Position numbers and translations under genes: made by a program
The notes under the pieces: generated by a model
What the model was told of the DNA's origin: nothing
The model's input: only the letters and a program-made list of their open reading frames with translations
The model's database searches: none
DNA from: Bombyx mori
Taxonomy: Eukaryota; Arthropoda; Insecta; Lepidoptera; Bombycidae
DNA: 64,000 nt
Assembly (NCBI RefSeq): GCF_030269925.1
Contig: NC_085127.1
Location: 9,741,501 to 9,805,500, forward strand
Direction of reading: 5' to 3'
Part shown: positions 11,267-22,055 of the stretch, piece after piece
Numbering within the stretch: position 1 is the stretch's first letter
Layout: each line of letters opens with the position of its first letter

Positions 11267-11451
11267 GACAATGTTTTCGAATTTCTGATAGGTCTGTGCT
11301 GTGATCGTCATGCACAGATAATACCCATATGTGATGTTTTGAGTTTAAACTTTCAATGAACTAGTAAAAAACGATTTGTATATTTCAATACCTACCTATG
11401 TATTTATTCATATTCAATTAATTCAATTACGTGTTATTGTGTGCATTAATA
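11267..11451 (+). promoter_or_regulatory. Probable Ptar1 promoter and 5' leader
   Basis: Only 185 bp separate the flanking duplication of the transposon from the Ptar1 ATG, so the core promoter lies either here or within the transposon's right inverted repeat. I see no convincing TATA box at a usual distance. The assignment rests on position alone. Confidence 0.4.
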
Positions 11452-13340
11452 ATGGAGGAGGATAAATTCGCGCTGGTTGAAAAAATAATAAAAGATATTG
11501 AAAATGTTTTATCGAAAAACGCTGAGTTGTAAATATATTTGGCACAAATTCAAAGATAATCGGAATTTATTTAAATATATTAAAACGTAAAATATTTTCA
11601 GGTACGCTTTCGACATAGTTCCAGTGGATAGTAATTTTCGCAATAAAACTCCGGTTCTTCACTTAGAAAATTGCTTAGGGCTGGAGTCGTGGTGTGTTAA
11701 GCATGTGTACATGTATTGCTACTCAGAATTAATGGATAAATATTTCTGCAAAACTAAACGTCGAAACAGCACACTCGGCTCTATACATTCGGAAAAACTA
11801 GGTCGATTATTGAGTGTAACACTTTTACTGAACCCAGAACTTAATACATTATGGAACAAAAGGCGTGATATGGTACTCAGAAATTTATTAGAAAAAAGTT
11901 CAGAGTTGAAATTGACTAGATTAGTATTGTCAAGGAAACCCAAATGTAATGAGGCGTTTGGGTATAGACGATGGTTACTCGAGGCTATATTACAAGGTAT
12001 AGTGAATAAATGAATTAGTAGATACTGAATTATTAAATTTCCTAAAACACTAATGTTTCAGAACGTTAAAGCTCGTAGTTATAAATTAGATTACAAAAGA
12101 TACAGTGCACACTAGGCAGTACATTGTCTGTCCGTGGCATAAACACAAGAAATTATGAATTGCTTAATTAATTGTTATCTCAGCCTGTTTTTGTTCATTC
12201 TGAGATCATACTTGACTCCAATAATATTTATTGATTTACTCTAGCTTAATTGGATATTTTTCATCTTCCATTATAGCAATATAATAGCTGAAACATAAAT
12301 ACATTATAAGAAAATAGGTAAAATGGATATAAAATGTCTAGTTCTTGATTGTAATAAATAAATTTAATCAGAAAAGAGATAAAAGAAACAATTATGACAC
12401 ATTGAATTTAATATATTGAATTTAAAATACAAGTATTATTTCTAACTACACTAAAGAATTGCCTTCATTTTCAGATGAAAACCTCCAATCAAACTATATC
12501 CAGAATCTTGTTAATGAGGAGTTTCATCTCTGTCAAATTGCCTCGGATAAAAGTCCTAATAATTATCACAGTTGGAACCATCGTATGTGGCTGCTTAATA
12601 CATTAAAGAAAATTACAAATTTTAGCTTGGACCTCTTGTACATCAAAGAATATAATTTCTCGGAAAGATGGACATCAAAACATGTTTCAGATTTTAGTTG
12701 TTTTCACTATAGACAATATTGCATAAAAAATGTTATCTTACATTTGAATGATGTATTCTGGAAAATGTTTCAAAACAGCATTGAAATTGATTTACGTAAA
12801 TGTTTTGTTAATGTTTTGTTAAAAGCTTTACAGAATGATATGACTTTACTGAACGCAGACGATAATTTAATGGAGTACTCTGAAGAAAAGTTAATAAATT
12901 TGCTCCTTTCAAATACTAGAAATTGTAACTGTAAACATAATAATGTTTATCTATGTAGAAAATTTGAAGTACTTTTCCGTGAATTAGTTTTAAATAGTGA
13001 ATTGATACAGTTCTATAAGTGGCATGAGTCACTATGGTACCATAGACGGTACATCGTTCATGAGTTGATCATTTCCATGTATGAATATTTCGGATTGAAG
13101 AAGCAGAATGGGGCTCTAGTCAAAGACAATTGTAAGAAATGTAATTCTAATGATTTAAGGCAAAAGCAAGTGAAGATAGTAAGATATGATTGTAATCATG
13201 TTTATTCTAGTGCTATATTTAAAGTGCTCATCTCGCATGAAAGAAAGTTCATTGCAGAAAGAAACAGTGATTCAGATAAATTTGCAGAAAGACATGAAAA
13301 ATACTTGAAATTTGTTGAAGGATTAAATATTGTTATATGA
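11452..13340 (+). CDS. Ptar1: Prenyltransferase alpha-repeat protein PTAR1 (tempura)
   Basis: There are three exons: 11452-11528, 11602-11996 and 12475-13340 (stop TGA). Both introns (73 and 478 bp) have GT donors and AG acceptors and keep frame, joining to 445 codons. The start is the first ATG of exon 1, followed by an acidic 'MEEDKFALVEK'. The product shows repeated prenyltransferase alpha (PPTA) motifs: 'NPELNTLWNKRRD' at about residue 103, 'CNEAFGYRRWLLE' near 140, 'SPNNYHSWNHRMWLL' at 184, 'FSCFHYRQY' at 231 and 'YKWHESLWYHRRY' at 338. This order and spacing fit PTAR1/tempura rather than farnesyltransferase alpha. It is known as the alpha-type subunit pairing with the RabGGT beta subunit to geranylgeranylate proteins such as the SNARE Ykt6; fly tempura affects Notch-pathway trafficking. 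It is somewhat longer than the roughly 400-residue human protein, mostly from a lysine/cysteine-rich insertion between the last two motifs. All key W and R positions look intact. Confidence 0.92.
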
Positions 13341-13880
13341 ATAGTTCTGTGTTTCTTGTGTGAATTTATGTTTAAACAATTACAAATGCCGTACTTAAAC
13401 TGGAGTCAAGTTAGGCAAGCAAGCAAGGCTATAGGCTGAATGCTTGGAATCTTTTTACATTTGTAATTGCAGGTATTTTTTTTGAAAATTGTAATTCTAG
13501 TTTTGAAACAGGATTTTGTATGATCTAATCAAATAAGATAATGTTATAAAAGTATACCACAATATTAAAAGACATTTTAATTAAAATGATGCCGATTTTT
13601 TTAACATTGGACAAGCTTCCTCTCTCCCACTCACCTTGAGATATTAATATGGATTTAGTCTTGATTAGACTCAAATAACGGCTCCAATGGTTCGGATCAA
13701 ATGGCTACTTCCTATTAAACGAAACGTATGTCTTTCGCGGCAGAAATAGGCAGGACATACTCGTGTGGACGCACAATCCGCTTTATATTGGTCATGGTCC
13801 TAATTTAGAAATACTCCGAGTAGTTTTATGTTGTTTCTTACAAAGCGCATTTGATTTGGGACTTTGGATTATTATAATTT
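13341..13880. other. Ptar1 3' flank
   Basis: This AT-rich sequence follows the stop codon and should contain the 3' untranslated region. I see no canonical AATAAA soon after the stop; variant ATTAAA-type words occur around 13565-13585. A segment at 13620-13790 has SINE-like words ('cactcaccttgagatatta', 'cacggcagaaatagg'-like) and may be a worn Bm1 remnant. Confidence 0.4.
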
Positions 13881-14488
13881 TTTTTTATAGGCCGACGAGG
13901 CGGCCCACCCGGTGGTGAGTGGTTACCGTCGCCCATGGACTTCAGGAATGCCAATTGCAGAGCCAAGCCGCTGCCTACCGTTAAGTACTTTTTACAAGCC
14001 TCGTTTGAAGAAGGGTATGTCATAGCGCTCGGGAAACACCGTGGAGGGGAGCTCATTCCAAAGCCGGATGGTACGTGGCAAAAAAGATCGCAAAAAACGC
14101 ACTGTGGATGAACGCAGTGGCTGCAGGTAGTATGGATGAACTCTACTCCGGAGGCGGGCGGTGCGATGGTAAAAACGAGATGAAGGTATTATTTCAAACA
14201 ATTCCGCAGATGGAGCATACGGTACAAAATAGAGAGGGAAACGAAGTCCCTCCGCAGACCCAGAGGTTCCAAACGATCTGTGAGAAAGGGAGTCTCGACA
14301 ATCCGAAAGGCTCTCTTCTGTGTGGAGTCAAATGGAAGAAGCTGGTATTTGGGAGCCCCGACCCAGAAATGGGATGCCGGACTTGTGCTTTATAAAGCAA
14401 AAGTCTTTGTCCAGGCGTGAAGTACCACTTTGCTCTGTTGAGGAATCCGAAGATTTTGGACGCCAACTTGGCTTTGCCTTCCAAATTA
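13881..14488 (-). mobile_element. jockey/BMC1-like LINE 3' fragment
   Basis: Read on the minus strand, this is the end of a LINE ORF2 followed by its 3' tail. One frame (14484-14194) gives 'LNRAKWYFTPGQRLLLYKAQ', a thumb/C-terminal segment common to insect jockey-type reverse transcriptases. An overlapping frame (14201-13992) gives 'FYHRTARLRSRVHPYYL', then 'SFLPRTIRLWNELPSTVFPE'. The tail then matches the short repeat seen at 1226, 15546, 30738, 35041 and 53158. A frameshift near 14200 and loss of the 5' part make it non-functional. BMC1/L1Bm identity is inferred. Confidence 0.85.
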
Positions 14489-14520
14489 AGAACTAAATTA
14501 GGAACTAAATCGCATTAATT

Positions 14521-14960
14521 TTAAGTCGTCGTGACTTAAAGGATAAGACGTCCGTTACATACGTATGTAGCGATGCAACGGTGTTCGAATCCCGCAGGCG
14601 GGTACCAATTTTTCTAATGAATAAATACGTACTTGAGAAATGTTCACGATTGTCTTCCACGGTGAAGGAATGACATCGTGTAATAAAAATCAAACCTGCA
14701 AAATTATAATTTGCGTAATTACTGGTGGTAGGACCTCTTGTGAGTTCGCGCGGGTAGGTACCACCGTCCTGTCTATTTCTGCCGTGAAGCAGTAATGCGT
14801 TTCGGTTTGAAGGGCGGGGCAGCCGTTGTAACCATACTGAGACCTTAAACCTTATATCTCAAGGTGGGTGGCGCGTTTATGTTGTAGATATCTATGGGCT
14901 CCAGGAACCACTTAACACCAGGTGGGCTGTGAGCTCGTCAACACATATAAATAAAAAAAT
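14521..14960 (+). repeat. Full-length Bm1 SINE
   Basis: All parts are present: a tRNA-like head with A-box 'cttaaaggataagacgtcc' and B-box 'ggtgttcgaatccc', then the body with 'gcctatttctgccgtgaagc', then the 3' block and an A-rich tail. It is inserted beside the 5' limit of the LINE fragment. The intact internal pol III promoter boxes make it one of the better-preserved copies here. Confidence 0.95.
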
Positions 14961-15545
14961 CGAAAAAAAAATAAAAAATAAAAATTAGAAAGGAAAAAAA
15001 ACGAAAAAACGTTATATCTCTGAAAATTTACCCTGGCATGGTCGATTTAACCCGTCAAATAAGGGCAGCGAAAATATGTTTTTTTCCTAGAGTAACGAAT
15101 GTTTTGTGACAATATGAGGTCGTGTTTATTCCGATTGTTCTGCCTTTAATGAGTGCTATGGCAGACTTCATGAGAGATGGCAACCTTCAAATGAGGTTTG
15201 TGAAGAATATTGCGCAGTGGAGGCATAGTTATGTGTCAATGTTGACGTCTGCAGACGGTGGTATCAAAACAAAAAAAAAAAAAAAAACAAAAATGAGGCT
15301 TAGACCTTAAATTTCAAGGTAGACCGTGCCATTCACGTTGTCATGGACTTTGGTAAATGCCTATCATGGACTAGGTCATGAGCAGTGTGACTAGGCTATT
15401 TAATTCTAAAAAAAATACAAAAGTCACGCTATAAACGTTGAGGCGGCCATTGTATGCTATCGCCAACGTCCTTGTGCTCTATTGAAATATTGAGCACCAT
15501 CGCACTTGTCTTGTCGATTTGACAGTAGACCTACCAATGCAAATT
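14961..15545. other. Unassigned, includes A-rich run and a SINE-like relic
   Basis: A run of A residues at about 15269-15287 follows a 62-codon open frame (15122-15310) with no recognised motif. The segment 15300-15400 ('gaccttaaatttcaaggt', 'cattcacgttgtcatgg') resembles a worn Bm1 3' body. Nothing else is supportable. Confidence 0.35.
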
Positions 15546-15661
15546 TTTTTTATTGCTCTTGTAGGCAGATGAGCATACGGCCCACCTGACGGTGAGTGCT
15601 TACCGTCGCCCATGGACTTGAGCAATGCCAGGGGCAGAGCCAAGCCTCTGCCTACCGCTTC
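15546..15661 (-). repeat. 3' tail of a jockey/BMC1-like LINE
   Basis: This is a reverse-oriented copy of the LINE 3' block: poly-T, 'attgctcttgtaggcaga', 'catggacttgagcaatgcc' and ending 'cctctgcctaccgc'. It is well preserved but only about 115 bp long. Confidence 0.85.
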
Positions 15662-15969
15662 ATACTCTCCACAATCTTTCGACGTGTTGGTATTACTGCT
15701 TAGTCGTACCATTTACTGCTGCTGCGTTTGCTGTTTTTCAGCTGTTCTTGATTTTAATTTATGTCTTGTGTCTATGAACTCATATAAACACCTAGCACTA
15801 AATATGTACAAATTAAACAGTTAAAAGTAAGGTATGTTCCAACCGTCGAGAAAGTTCGATTGATACAATATGGAATTGCAGGCGTAAAATTGCAACATTT
15901 ATACCATGTTGATACAATAGTTCACTTCGCGATTTTTTTTTAAATAAAATAAAAAAAAGCTACATATTC

Positions 15970-16500
15970 CATTCCGTTGCGACCCACAAGGAACGCATTC
16001 GCTATGCGTCATGATAATCGCCTTATCGTTGCCGCCGCTGACAACTCCCCGAATCCTGATCATGCAGGAGCCAGTCGCCGTCGACGCCTTAGACGTGTCT
16101 ACGGATCTATCCTTACGGATCCATCAGATCCAATAACCTTTGCATTAGACGTCTTCAGGTCTGACACTAGGAGCGGGGTCAGGGACCCCGGTAACCGTAC
16201 TTACTCGTCGAACTCGACAAAGAGGTCGACGTGCAACCTAACCCATGCATCAGCCCGTTGAGTTTTTCACCGGATCTTCTCAGCGGGTCGCGATTCCGAT
16301 CCGGTAGTAGATTCATTCGCGAAGCAGCTGCTCTTGAGTTGATAGGCCTCCTTCGGAGACGCTCGGGCAGTTGTTAGCAAATCCCATTCCTCCTGGCTGA
16401 GCCTTCGCTCATTCACCCGTCCTGGTGAAACTGGAAAGGCCTCCGGGCCACCAGTAATATTTCAATCCTGAGCTAGTTCCAGGACTTGAACTAACTTGGA
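15970..16500 (+). repeat. GC-rich dispersed repeat fragment
   Basis: This GC-rich block has 'gccggatcttctcagcgggt'-type words. Part of it (about 16250-16330) matches the reverse complement of 46730-46850, so it belongs to a dispersed family. The composition and truncated look suggest a LINE 3' region. A 94-codon open frame at 15977-16261 has no motif I can name. Confidence 0.55.
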
Positions 16501-16834
16501 CTAATTGAAGAACATCATGATTTATTTATTATCTATTGTTATCAAAATTAAATTATAAGTTCTTAACATGCCCACGACTATGTGACACCCTCCTGGCGCC
16601 AAAGCTGGATCCGCCCTTGTGTGGAGCTTCCCCTCTGAAATAGCACCGCAGTACTTTTCGCTGGGTTGATGTCTATGCGCCATTTTCGGAACCACTGTCC
16701 TAGGGATAGAATAAAAAAAAAAACTACCTTACAAAGTTATCAACTTTATTTTATTTACAATGATTTATAAAAAATATATAATATATAATAAAAATATGTT
16801 ATTTTTTGTACGTTATTAGAAAGTTAAAGTTAGG

Positions 16835-17152
16835 ATGCTACGAATACCGTGGACTGCCATGAGAACAAACGAGTCCATTCTAAGGGAGCTAGACATCCGA
16901 AAAAGGCTCTCTTCCATCTGCCGGGAACGTGTTATGAGCTTCTTCGTACACATCATGCGGTCTCCCAGACATGAATTAGAGAAGCTCATAATTACGGGTC
17001 GCATAGAGGGCAAGCTTGCCGTGGGCAGAACACCAGCCAGATGGTCAGATCTAGCAAGAGAAGCACTCGGTGGTAGTCTGTACCATGCAGTCCATGCCAC
17101 CCATGATCGAGCACATTGGAAGTACTTCGCATGTGGTAGCGATCCTCAGTAG
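16835..17152 (+). pseudogene. LINE reverse transcriptase C-terminal fragment
   Basis: The frame reads 'LRIPWTAMRTNESILREL', then 'LSSICRERVMSFFVHIMR', then 'GRIEGKLAVGRTPARWSDL'. This is the conserved C-terminal end of RTE-like insect LINE proteins, in which a 'GHI.R' segment is followed by 'G.R..GR.P.RW.D'. The upstream polymerase core is absent. The gene stops at TAG 17150-17152. It is a fossil end of a non-LTR element with no tail clearly visible. Confidence 0.75.
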
Positions 17153-17159
17153 TGAGGGA

Positions 17160-17728
17160 ACGATATAGAAGAGAAAGTTAAGTCGTACACTGTGTGCATT
17201 ACTAATAAAAATCATACATTACGGACGTTTTTTCCCGGTTAGGGTACCCCTCCGCATCGTCCCATAAGAAAATCCCATAAAAATAATGTAAAATTCAGAT
17301 TACTTTTACCTATTTGCAAATTGGAAAAGAACTCCGTGCATGGCAGATATAGTGGCTCTGAGGCATCGTATGAAATATTAATGCCGTCATCTTCTTTTTT
17401 ACCACCAAATCATCTGCGATCGGAGCAGTTCACGACTACACATAAGCGCTCATATTTTCAAGACGTAATATTATATGCTACGTATCACTAACACCATAAT
17501 ATCGTGTAATAGAAATGCCAAAAATTATCGAGAGTGAGCTCGCACGCGTATTTTCCACTATCATATTTATTTCAGCTGCAAAGCAGTTAAGTATTACGGT
17601 TCGAACGTTATACCGTCTTTGTACAATATAATTGAGACTGCGACATAATATATTGTATACATTTGCTTTCTACTGTCAATGGGTTTCGGTAAAGTGGTAA
17701 CCGACTGTCACTATGTGGGTCGAAAGGA
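17160..17728. other. Unique AT-rich sequence
   Basis: No open frame with a known motif, no repeat family and no strong splice-site pair were seen. Confidence 0.4.
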
Positions 17729-18034
17729 TTTTTTTATTTATTTTTTTATTGCTTAGAAGTGTGGACGAGCTCACAGCCCACCTGGTGTTAAGTGGTCACT
17801 GGAGCCCATAGACATCTACAGCGTAAATGCGCCACACACCTTGAGATACAGTTCTAAGTTCTCAGTATAGTCACAACGGCTGCCCCACCCTCCAAACCGA
17901 AACGCATTACTGCTTCACGGCAGAAATAGGCGGGGCGGTGGTACCTACCCGTGCGGACTCACAAGAGGTCCTACCACCAGTAACTCACAAGAGGTCCTAC
18001 CACCAGTAAACTCACAAGAGGTCCTACCACCAGG
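17729..18034 (-). repeat. Bm1 SINE with triplicated end block
   Basis: This is a reverse-oriented Bm1 3' portion, from the poly-T through the 'gagctcacagcccacctgg' and 'cacggcagaaataggcgg' blocks. At its inner end the word 'actcacaagaggtcctacc' with following 'accagta' occurs three times in tandem (17957, 17983 and 18010; units of 26-27 bp). The tRNA-like head is missing. Confidence 0.9.
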
Positions 18035-18740
18035 ATTGTCAGTTAACTGAAACAATATTTAATCTATTACAAACTTGATCATTACACCTATCATAAAAAT
18101 AGCAATGAAACTATAAAAAAATATTTAAATGTACATTTCTAATTAATTATTGTACCCTCGCCGGGGAAAGTATGTTTCATAATGAGTATAATATCGTGCG
18201 ATCCTGAACCGATTAAAACGCCAATAGCTTGAACACACGAACAAGACAATAATGATTCATAGCAGCGAGAGATGCTAAAACTCAAAAGTAGTGATTGAAA
18301 GATTTAATTTCTATAACAAAGAATATTAAGAGTGGAGTTACTGAAACACAGCACTAACGCTCGTGGCTTAAGAAATAGAAGAATCCAATTAGTGGGCGAA
18401 GGAAAATACATACGCAAGAAATACCATCCTAACTTGGCGGCATGCCAAATATAAACTTATGTATCAACAAAGTACGTATGTATTGAAGCAAGCAGACGTA
18501 AGCGTAACATCGTTGCATTAGATAGCAATATTTTAACTCACACGTTCAATAATTATCTAAAACACTATGTAAAACAATAAGTGCATGCATACGTATTACG
18601 CATTGGGGGACAATGTGGGTCAGTAGGCACAAGTCTCAGCTCAACAAATCAATTTGACTAGAAAACAGCCAACCATCTTTAAATTTTAACTCAAAATATG
18701 GTGAAAAGCCTTCACATAAAGTCGTATTTTAAATGTCAGT
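18035..18740. other. Unique AT-rich sequence
   Basis: No gene, repeat or structured element is recognised. Confidence 0.4.
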
Positions 18741-18990
18741 AGTAAGGCTGTAAGTACATTGTTTTGTTTCGATGTTCGTAGCGTCACAGCGTCACAACCG
18801 TGTCAGCCGTTCGCGGGTTCGACTACGATCGATATTTCAAGTCATCGGGTAAGTTCGGGACAGTTCGGAAAATGCCGAGCGATATGCCGGTTACCACGTG
18901 CGATTTACGTAATAATGGTACAAGTCATTGACAAAGATTTTGAAATTCAACAAGCGGTTCCGCCGTGTTGCAACTTGTAGTTTTTTGCGA
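18741..18990 (+). other. GC-richer patch with a strong GT donor-like site
   Basis: Within AT-rich surroundings this patch is CpG-richer. It contains 'tcatcgg|gtaagttc' at about 18840-18855, a near-ideal splice donor. A 73-codon open frame (18759-18980) crosses it but has no recognised motif. It could be an untranslated first exon or chance; no acceptor partner was identified. Confidence 0.25.
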
Positions 18991-20816
18991 ATGCAAATAC
19001 ATTCAAGCATTTACTTGAACAAAAAAATACTATAGTTCCTTTTTCATTCTTTTTTATCATTTTAGTAAATTATCTTGGTCTCTTGAATGTAAGATAGCTT
19101 TAATAAGCTTATATTTGTTGAATGTAGTAAGCGTATTTTTAAATAGAACAGTATTAATAAATTTTTACAGTAAAATGTATATAAAATAATTTTGTATTTA
19201 CAATTCGGCTAGAGGAAGAAAATCCGTTTTACCAAAAAAGTGCAGATATTTTGGGCGCGTCACGGGTGAACCAACTCAAGGACCATTTAGTGTTTGGTGG
19301 TTCTTGCTTGCCTTATTACGGCTCTCCCATGCTCAACCGAAAGGCATGGCTTTTTCGCTGCAGAACTAGGGAGGGTACTATTATCTACCATTGCACAATA
19401 TGCCAAACCAAAACACATTAATTTAATGCTTTGAAAATGCTACGGGGCACTTCGCTGAACGATTTAGTTACCTTCGATTGCACTCACGGCGAAAAATAGT
19501 ACAACTCTAAGCCACAAAACTAAAATAAAATCATTGTTTGAATTTTATAGAGTATAGAAAAAATATAGGCTAGCTCTGTTTTTATCTTAATGAATAGTGT
19601 AATAAATAGTAGGTATGTACTAACAATTCTGTGCAATGTTTGTCCGTGAAATAAATAAAAAGCATTATATATTAACGGTAGTTAATGTTTTTTTAATATT
19701 ATATTAGTTAAGTTAGTTATTAATCAATTAGTTATATATTTCATTTTATATGAAAACGGTATATATCTGTTTATTGTATGTATATATTTTCTTTAATAAT
19801 GTATTGTCTATACTACACCGCAACATACCTGCTATATTTTTATATTTTCCAGAATTTCTGTAAATTAAACGGTTGCCTGGAAGAGATCGCTTTTAGCGAT
19901 AAGACCGCCTATTATACAAATGTATCTGCTTTTTGACTGTTTTTTGAATGTAAATGGTGTTTTGGTGTGCCATAGTGTATTCTCTCTTTCTCTATGTATT
20001 AAAGTTTAAATAAGAATAAAGGAAAAGTAGGTGAAGAATTTCAAACAGTTACTCGTTTGTATGCGTTCATAAAGTTTTCATGGACAGTCGGCTAGAGGTT
20101 GACGGCCTTATGACTTAGTTAACCCGTTTGCTGAGTATGCGGCTTCAACGGCAATATTATTACTCGTCTAGAGTTTATTTAAAAATATTTCGTTATTTTA
20201 TCATCCGTTCCCCACAATCGTATTCTCTACTGAAACTTGCGCTTGTTTAATTAGAATGTACTGTAACGGGAATGTAATTAATTCCTTCGTAGTAAAATGG
20301 CACAAGCACTCAATCTTGTATCTTCAGACGATCGCGATAGTCTGGTCGATGACTTCTTGCCTAAAGTATTGTTCTAGATGTTATAACTCGTAATCGTTTC
20401 TGTTTTGTGTTCGCGCCAAAAGCGTGCGAGACTGTATATGTAAACTGGTAAAATCTGGTATCGTAAAGGCATCGTGCATTACTTTTTTGGCGAAGTCTGT
20501 AGTTGGCAAACATTTCGATTATTTTGATTTAATTAGACTGCTTGAAACTTGGAGCCAAGTGTGATAAGTTTTATGTTTAATCTGACCAATACATTTATTA
20601 TTTACATTACATTATAAACCTTTTAAATATATTCAAAATATTTATGGCGTTTTAAAATTAATAGCACTGTATTTAGTATATAAACGAATTCTTCCATTAA
20701 CAAGTTTCACTTTTATGATTTATCTACCAGCTAACCGTTCTTAAAGAGGGAGAGCTTTACATAAGTAGGTAGAAGAGTACAATTTAATCAATTTTCATAT
20801 TGATACAATCTATGTA
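18991..20816. other. Unique AT-rich sequence with one tidy small ORF
   Basis: There are no recognised repeats. A 25-codon frame starts around 20297 in a good context (aaaATGg) and reads 'MAQALNLVSSDDRD' then 'SLVDDFLPK' before stopping near 20376. It has a protein-like composition but is too short to call. Confidence 0.3.
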
Positions 20817-21063
20817 TCTATATATATAAAAATGAATTGCTGTTCGTTGGTCTCGCTAAAACTCGAGAACGGCTGGACCGATTTGGCTAATTTTGGTCTT
20901 GAATTATTCGTGGAAGTCCAGGGAAGGTTCAATAGGTGAGAAAATATGAAAAAGCTCGGAATTATATAAAAACAAACAATTTTAGTTTTCTTTTGATGTG
21001 TGTCCCCTTGATGTGGCTTTTATTTATCGATTGAGGCACTACGAAGTCTGCCGGGTCAGCTAG
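20817..21063 (+). mobile_element. Helitron-like element, 'gaattgctgttcg' family
   Basis: The element starts TCTATATATATAAAAATG and ends GGGTCAGCTAG, and is followed by T. The 5' TC and 3' CTAG with insertion between A and T are Helitron features. Related copies lie at 32886, 35712, 53277 and 63153. It is short and non-coding, so non-autonomous. Confidence 0.75.
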
Positions 21064-21658
21064 TAAAAAATAAAAAAAAATTGCGTGTGCAAGTCACACA
21101 CGGTAGAAGTGAAACTAATAAAAAAAACAAATTGCAAGGGTCAATCACTCCGCAGTGCAATGGAGCAGCCTCACCCTGGACATAAATTCTTAATTGCATA
21201 AATCAAATTGTATATACCTGCTACATTGAATGTGATTTTACAATCGCATTACACGATATGCAATCGCATACAATGTAGAACGATGCTTCAATACCTAACA
21301 CCCGCTTCGATTCTCATCGCGTTCGTGCTTTGAATTTTTAAATCGTAGATTAGATGCACTGACAGAGTTCTTATTAAATTCTTCTTTTAGTATAATTCAA
21401 TTGAAAGTTGGAAGCGGAACACCTTTGTAATCAGTTTTATGAGGTCAATGTGGTGCAAGTGGAGAAGTAATTGAAAACGTGCAAGAATTTTTTACTTAAG
21501 ATTATCATATATTTTGTCTTTAAAAATTCTAATTTTAAATATTTTTGATGTGGCTGGGATATCTCCACCGACTACATAGTAAGAGAGTGTTAAAACTTGA
21601 AGTTTTTGTAGCCTAGCAGCTTCAGGAACATCATATACGGTGAGGACTTTTTAAAACT
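21064..21658. other. Unique AT-rich sequence
   Basis: No gene or repeat family is recognised. Confidence 0.4.
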
Positions 21659-21900
21659 TTATTTGAACTGTGACATGACAAAACGCTCGGGAAATACCAT
21701 GCTGAAAGATATTCCAAAGCCAGACGATGTGTGGCACATAAGATCTTTGGAAACGAACTTATGACGTGACTGGTATTTCGAAATAGTATGCTTTGCTCCG
21801 GTAGTGTAGTAGTATCTCAACAAAATTCTCAGAAAGCTAGCTACTGGTACACCGGACAAGGACAATGCGGTAAGAAACAGAAAATTCAAATCGTGCATCA
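21659..21900 (-). pseudogene. Worn jockey-type LINE C-terminus (probable)
   Basis: The minus-strand frame contains 'FGISFSMVFPERFVMSQF', a degenerate form of the 'LWNELPSTVFPE' ending seen in the LINE at 13992-14201. The neighbouring GC-richer sequence to about 22055 may be upstream parts of the same element. Identity is weak because many substitutions have accumulated. Confidence 0.45.
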
Positions 21901-22055
21901 TGTCCAGTGTGCTTCTTACGCTTCAGCTGCGCTGGGGCTGAAGTTCCCAGGTGCCGATGACCACCGAGTACCGACCAGGGGCTGAAGTCAGGTACCGATT
22001 TTTGCGGCATTCCTGCACCTAGCATGCGTTCCCGACAACCATATACGCGTAACAA

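Noticed and set aside
16835..17152. Host gene exon candidate
   Set aside because: The 'LRIPWTAMRTN' and 'GRTPARWSD' phrases are typical of LINE C-termini, so it is a retrotransposon remnant.
17957..18034. CRISPR-like direct repeats
   Set aside because: There are only three units, directly adjacent without spacers, inside a SINE in a eukaryotic genome.
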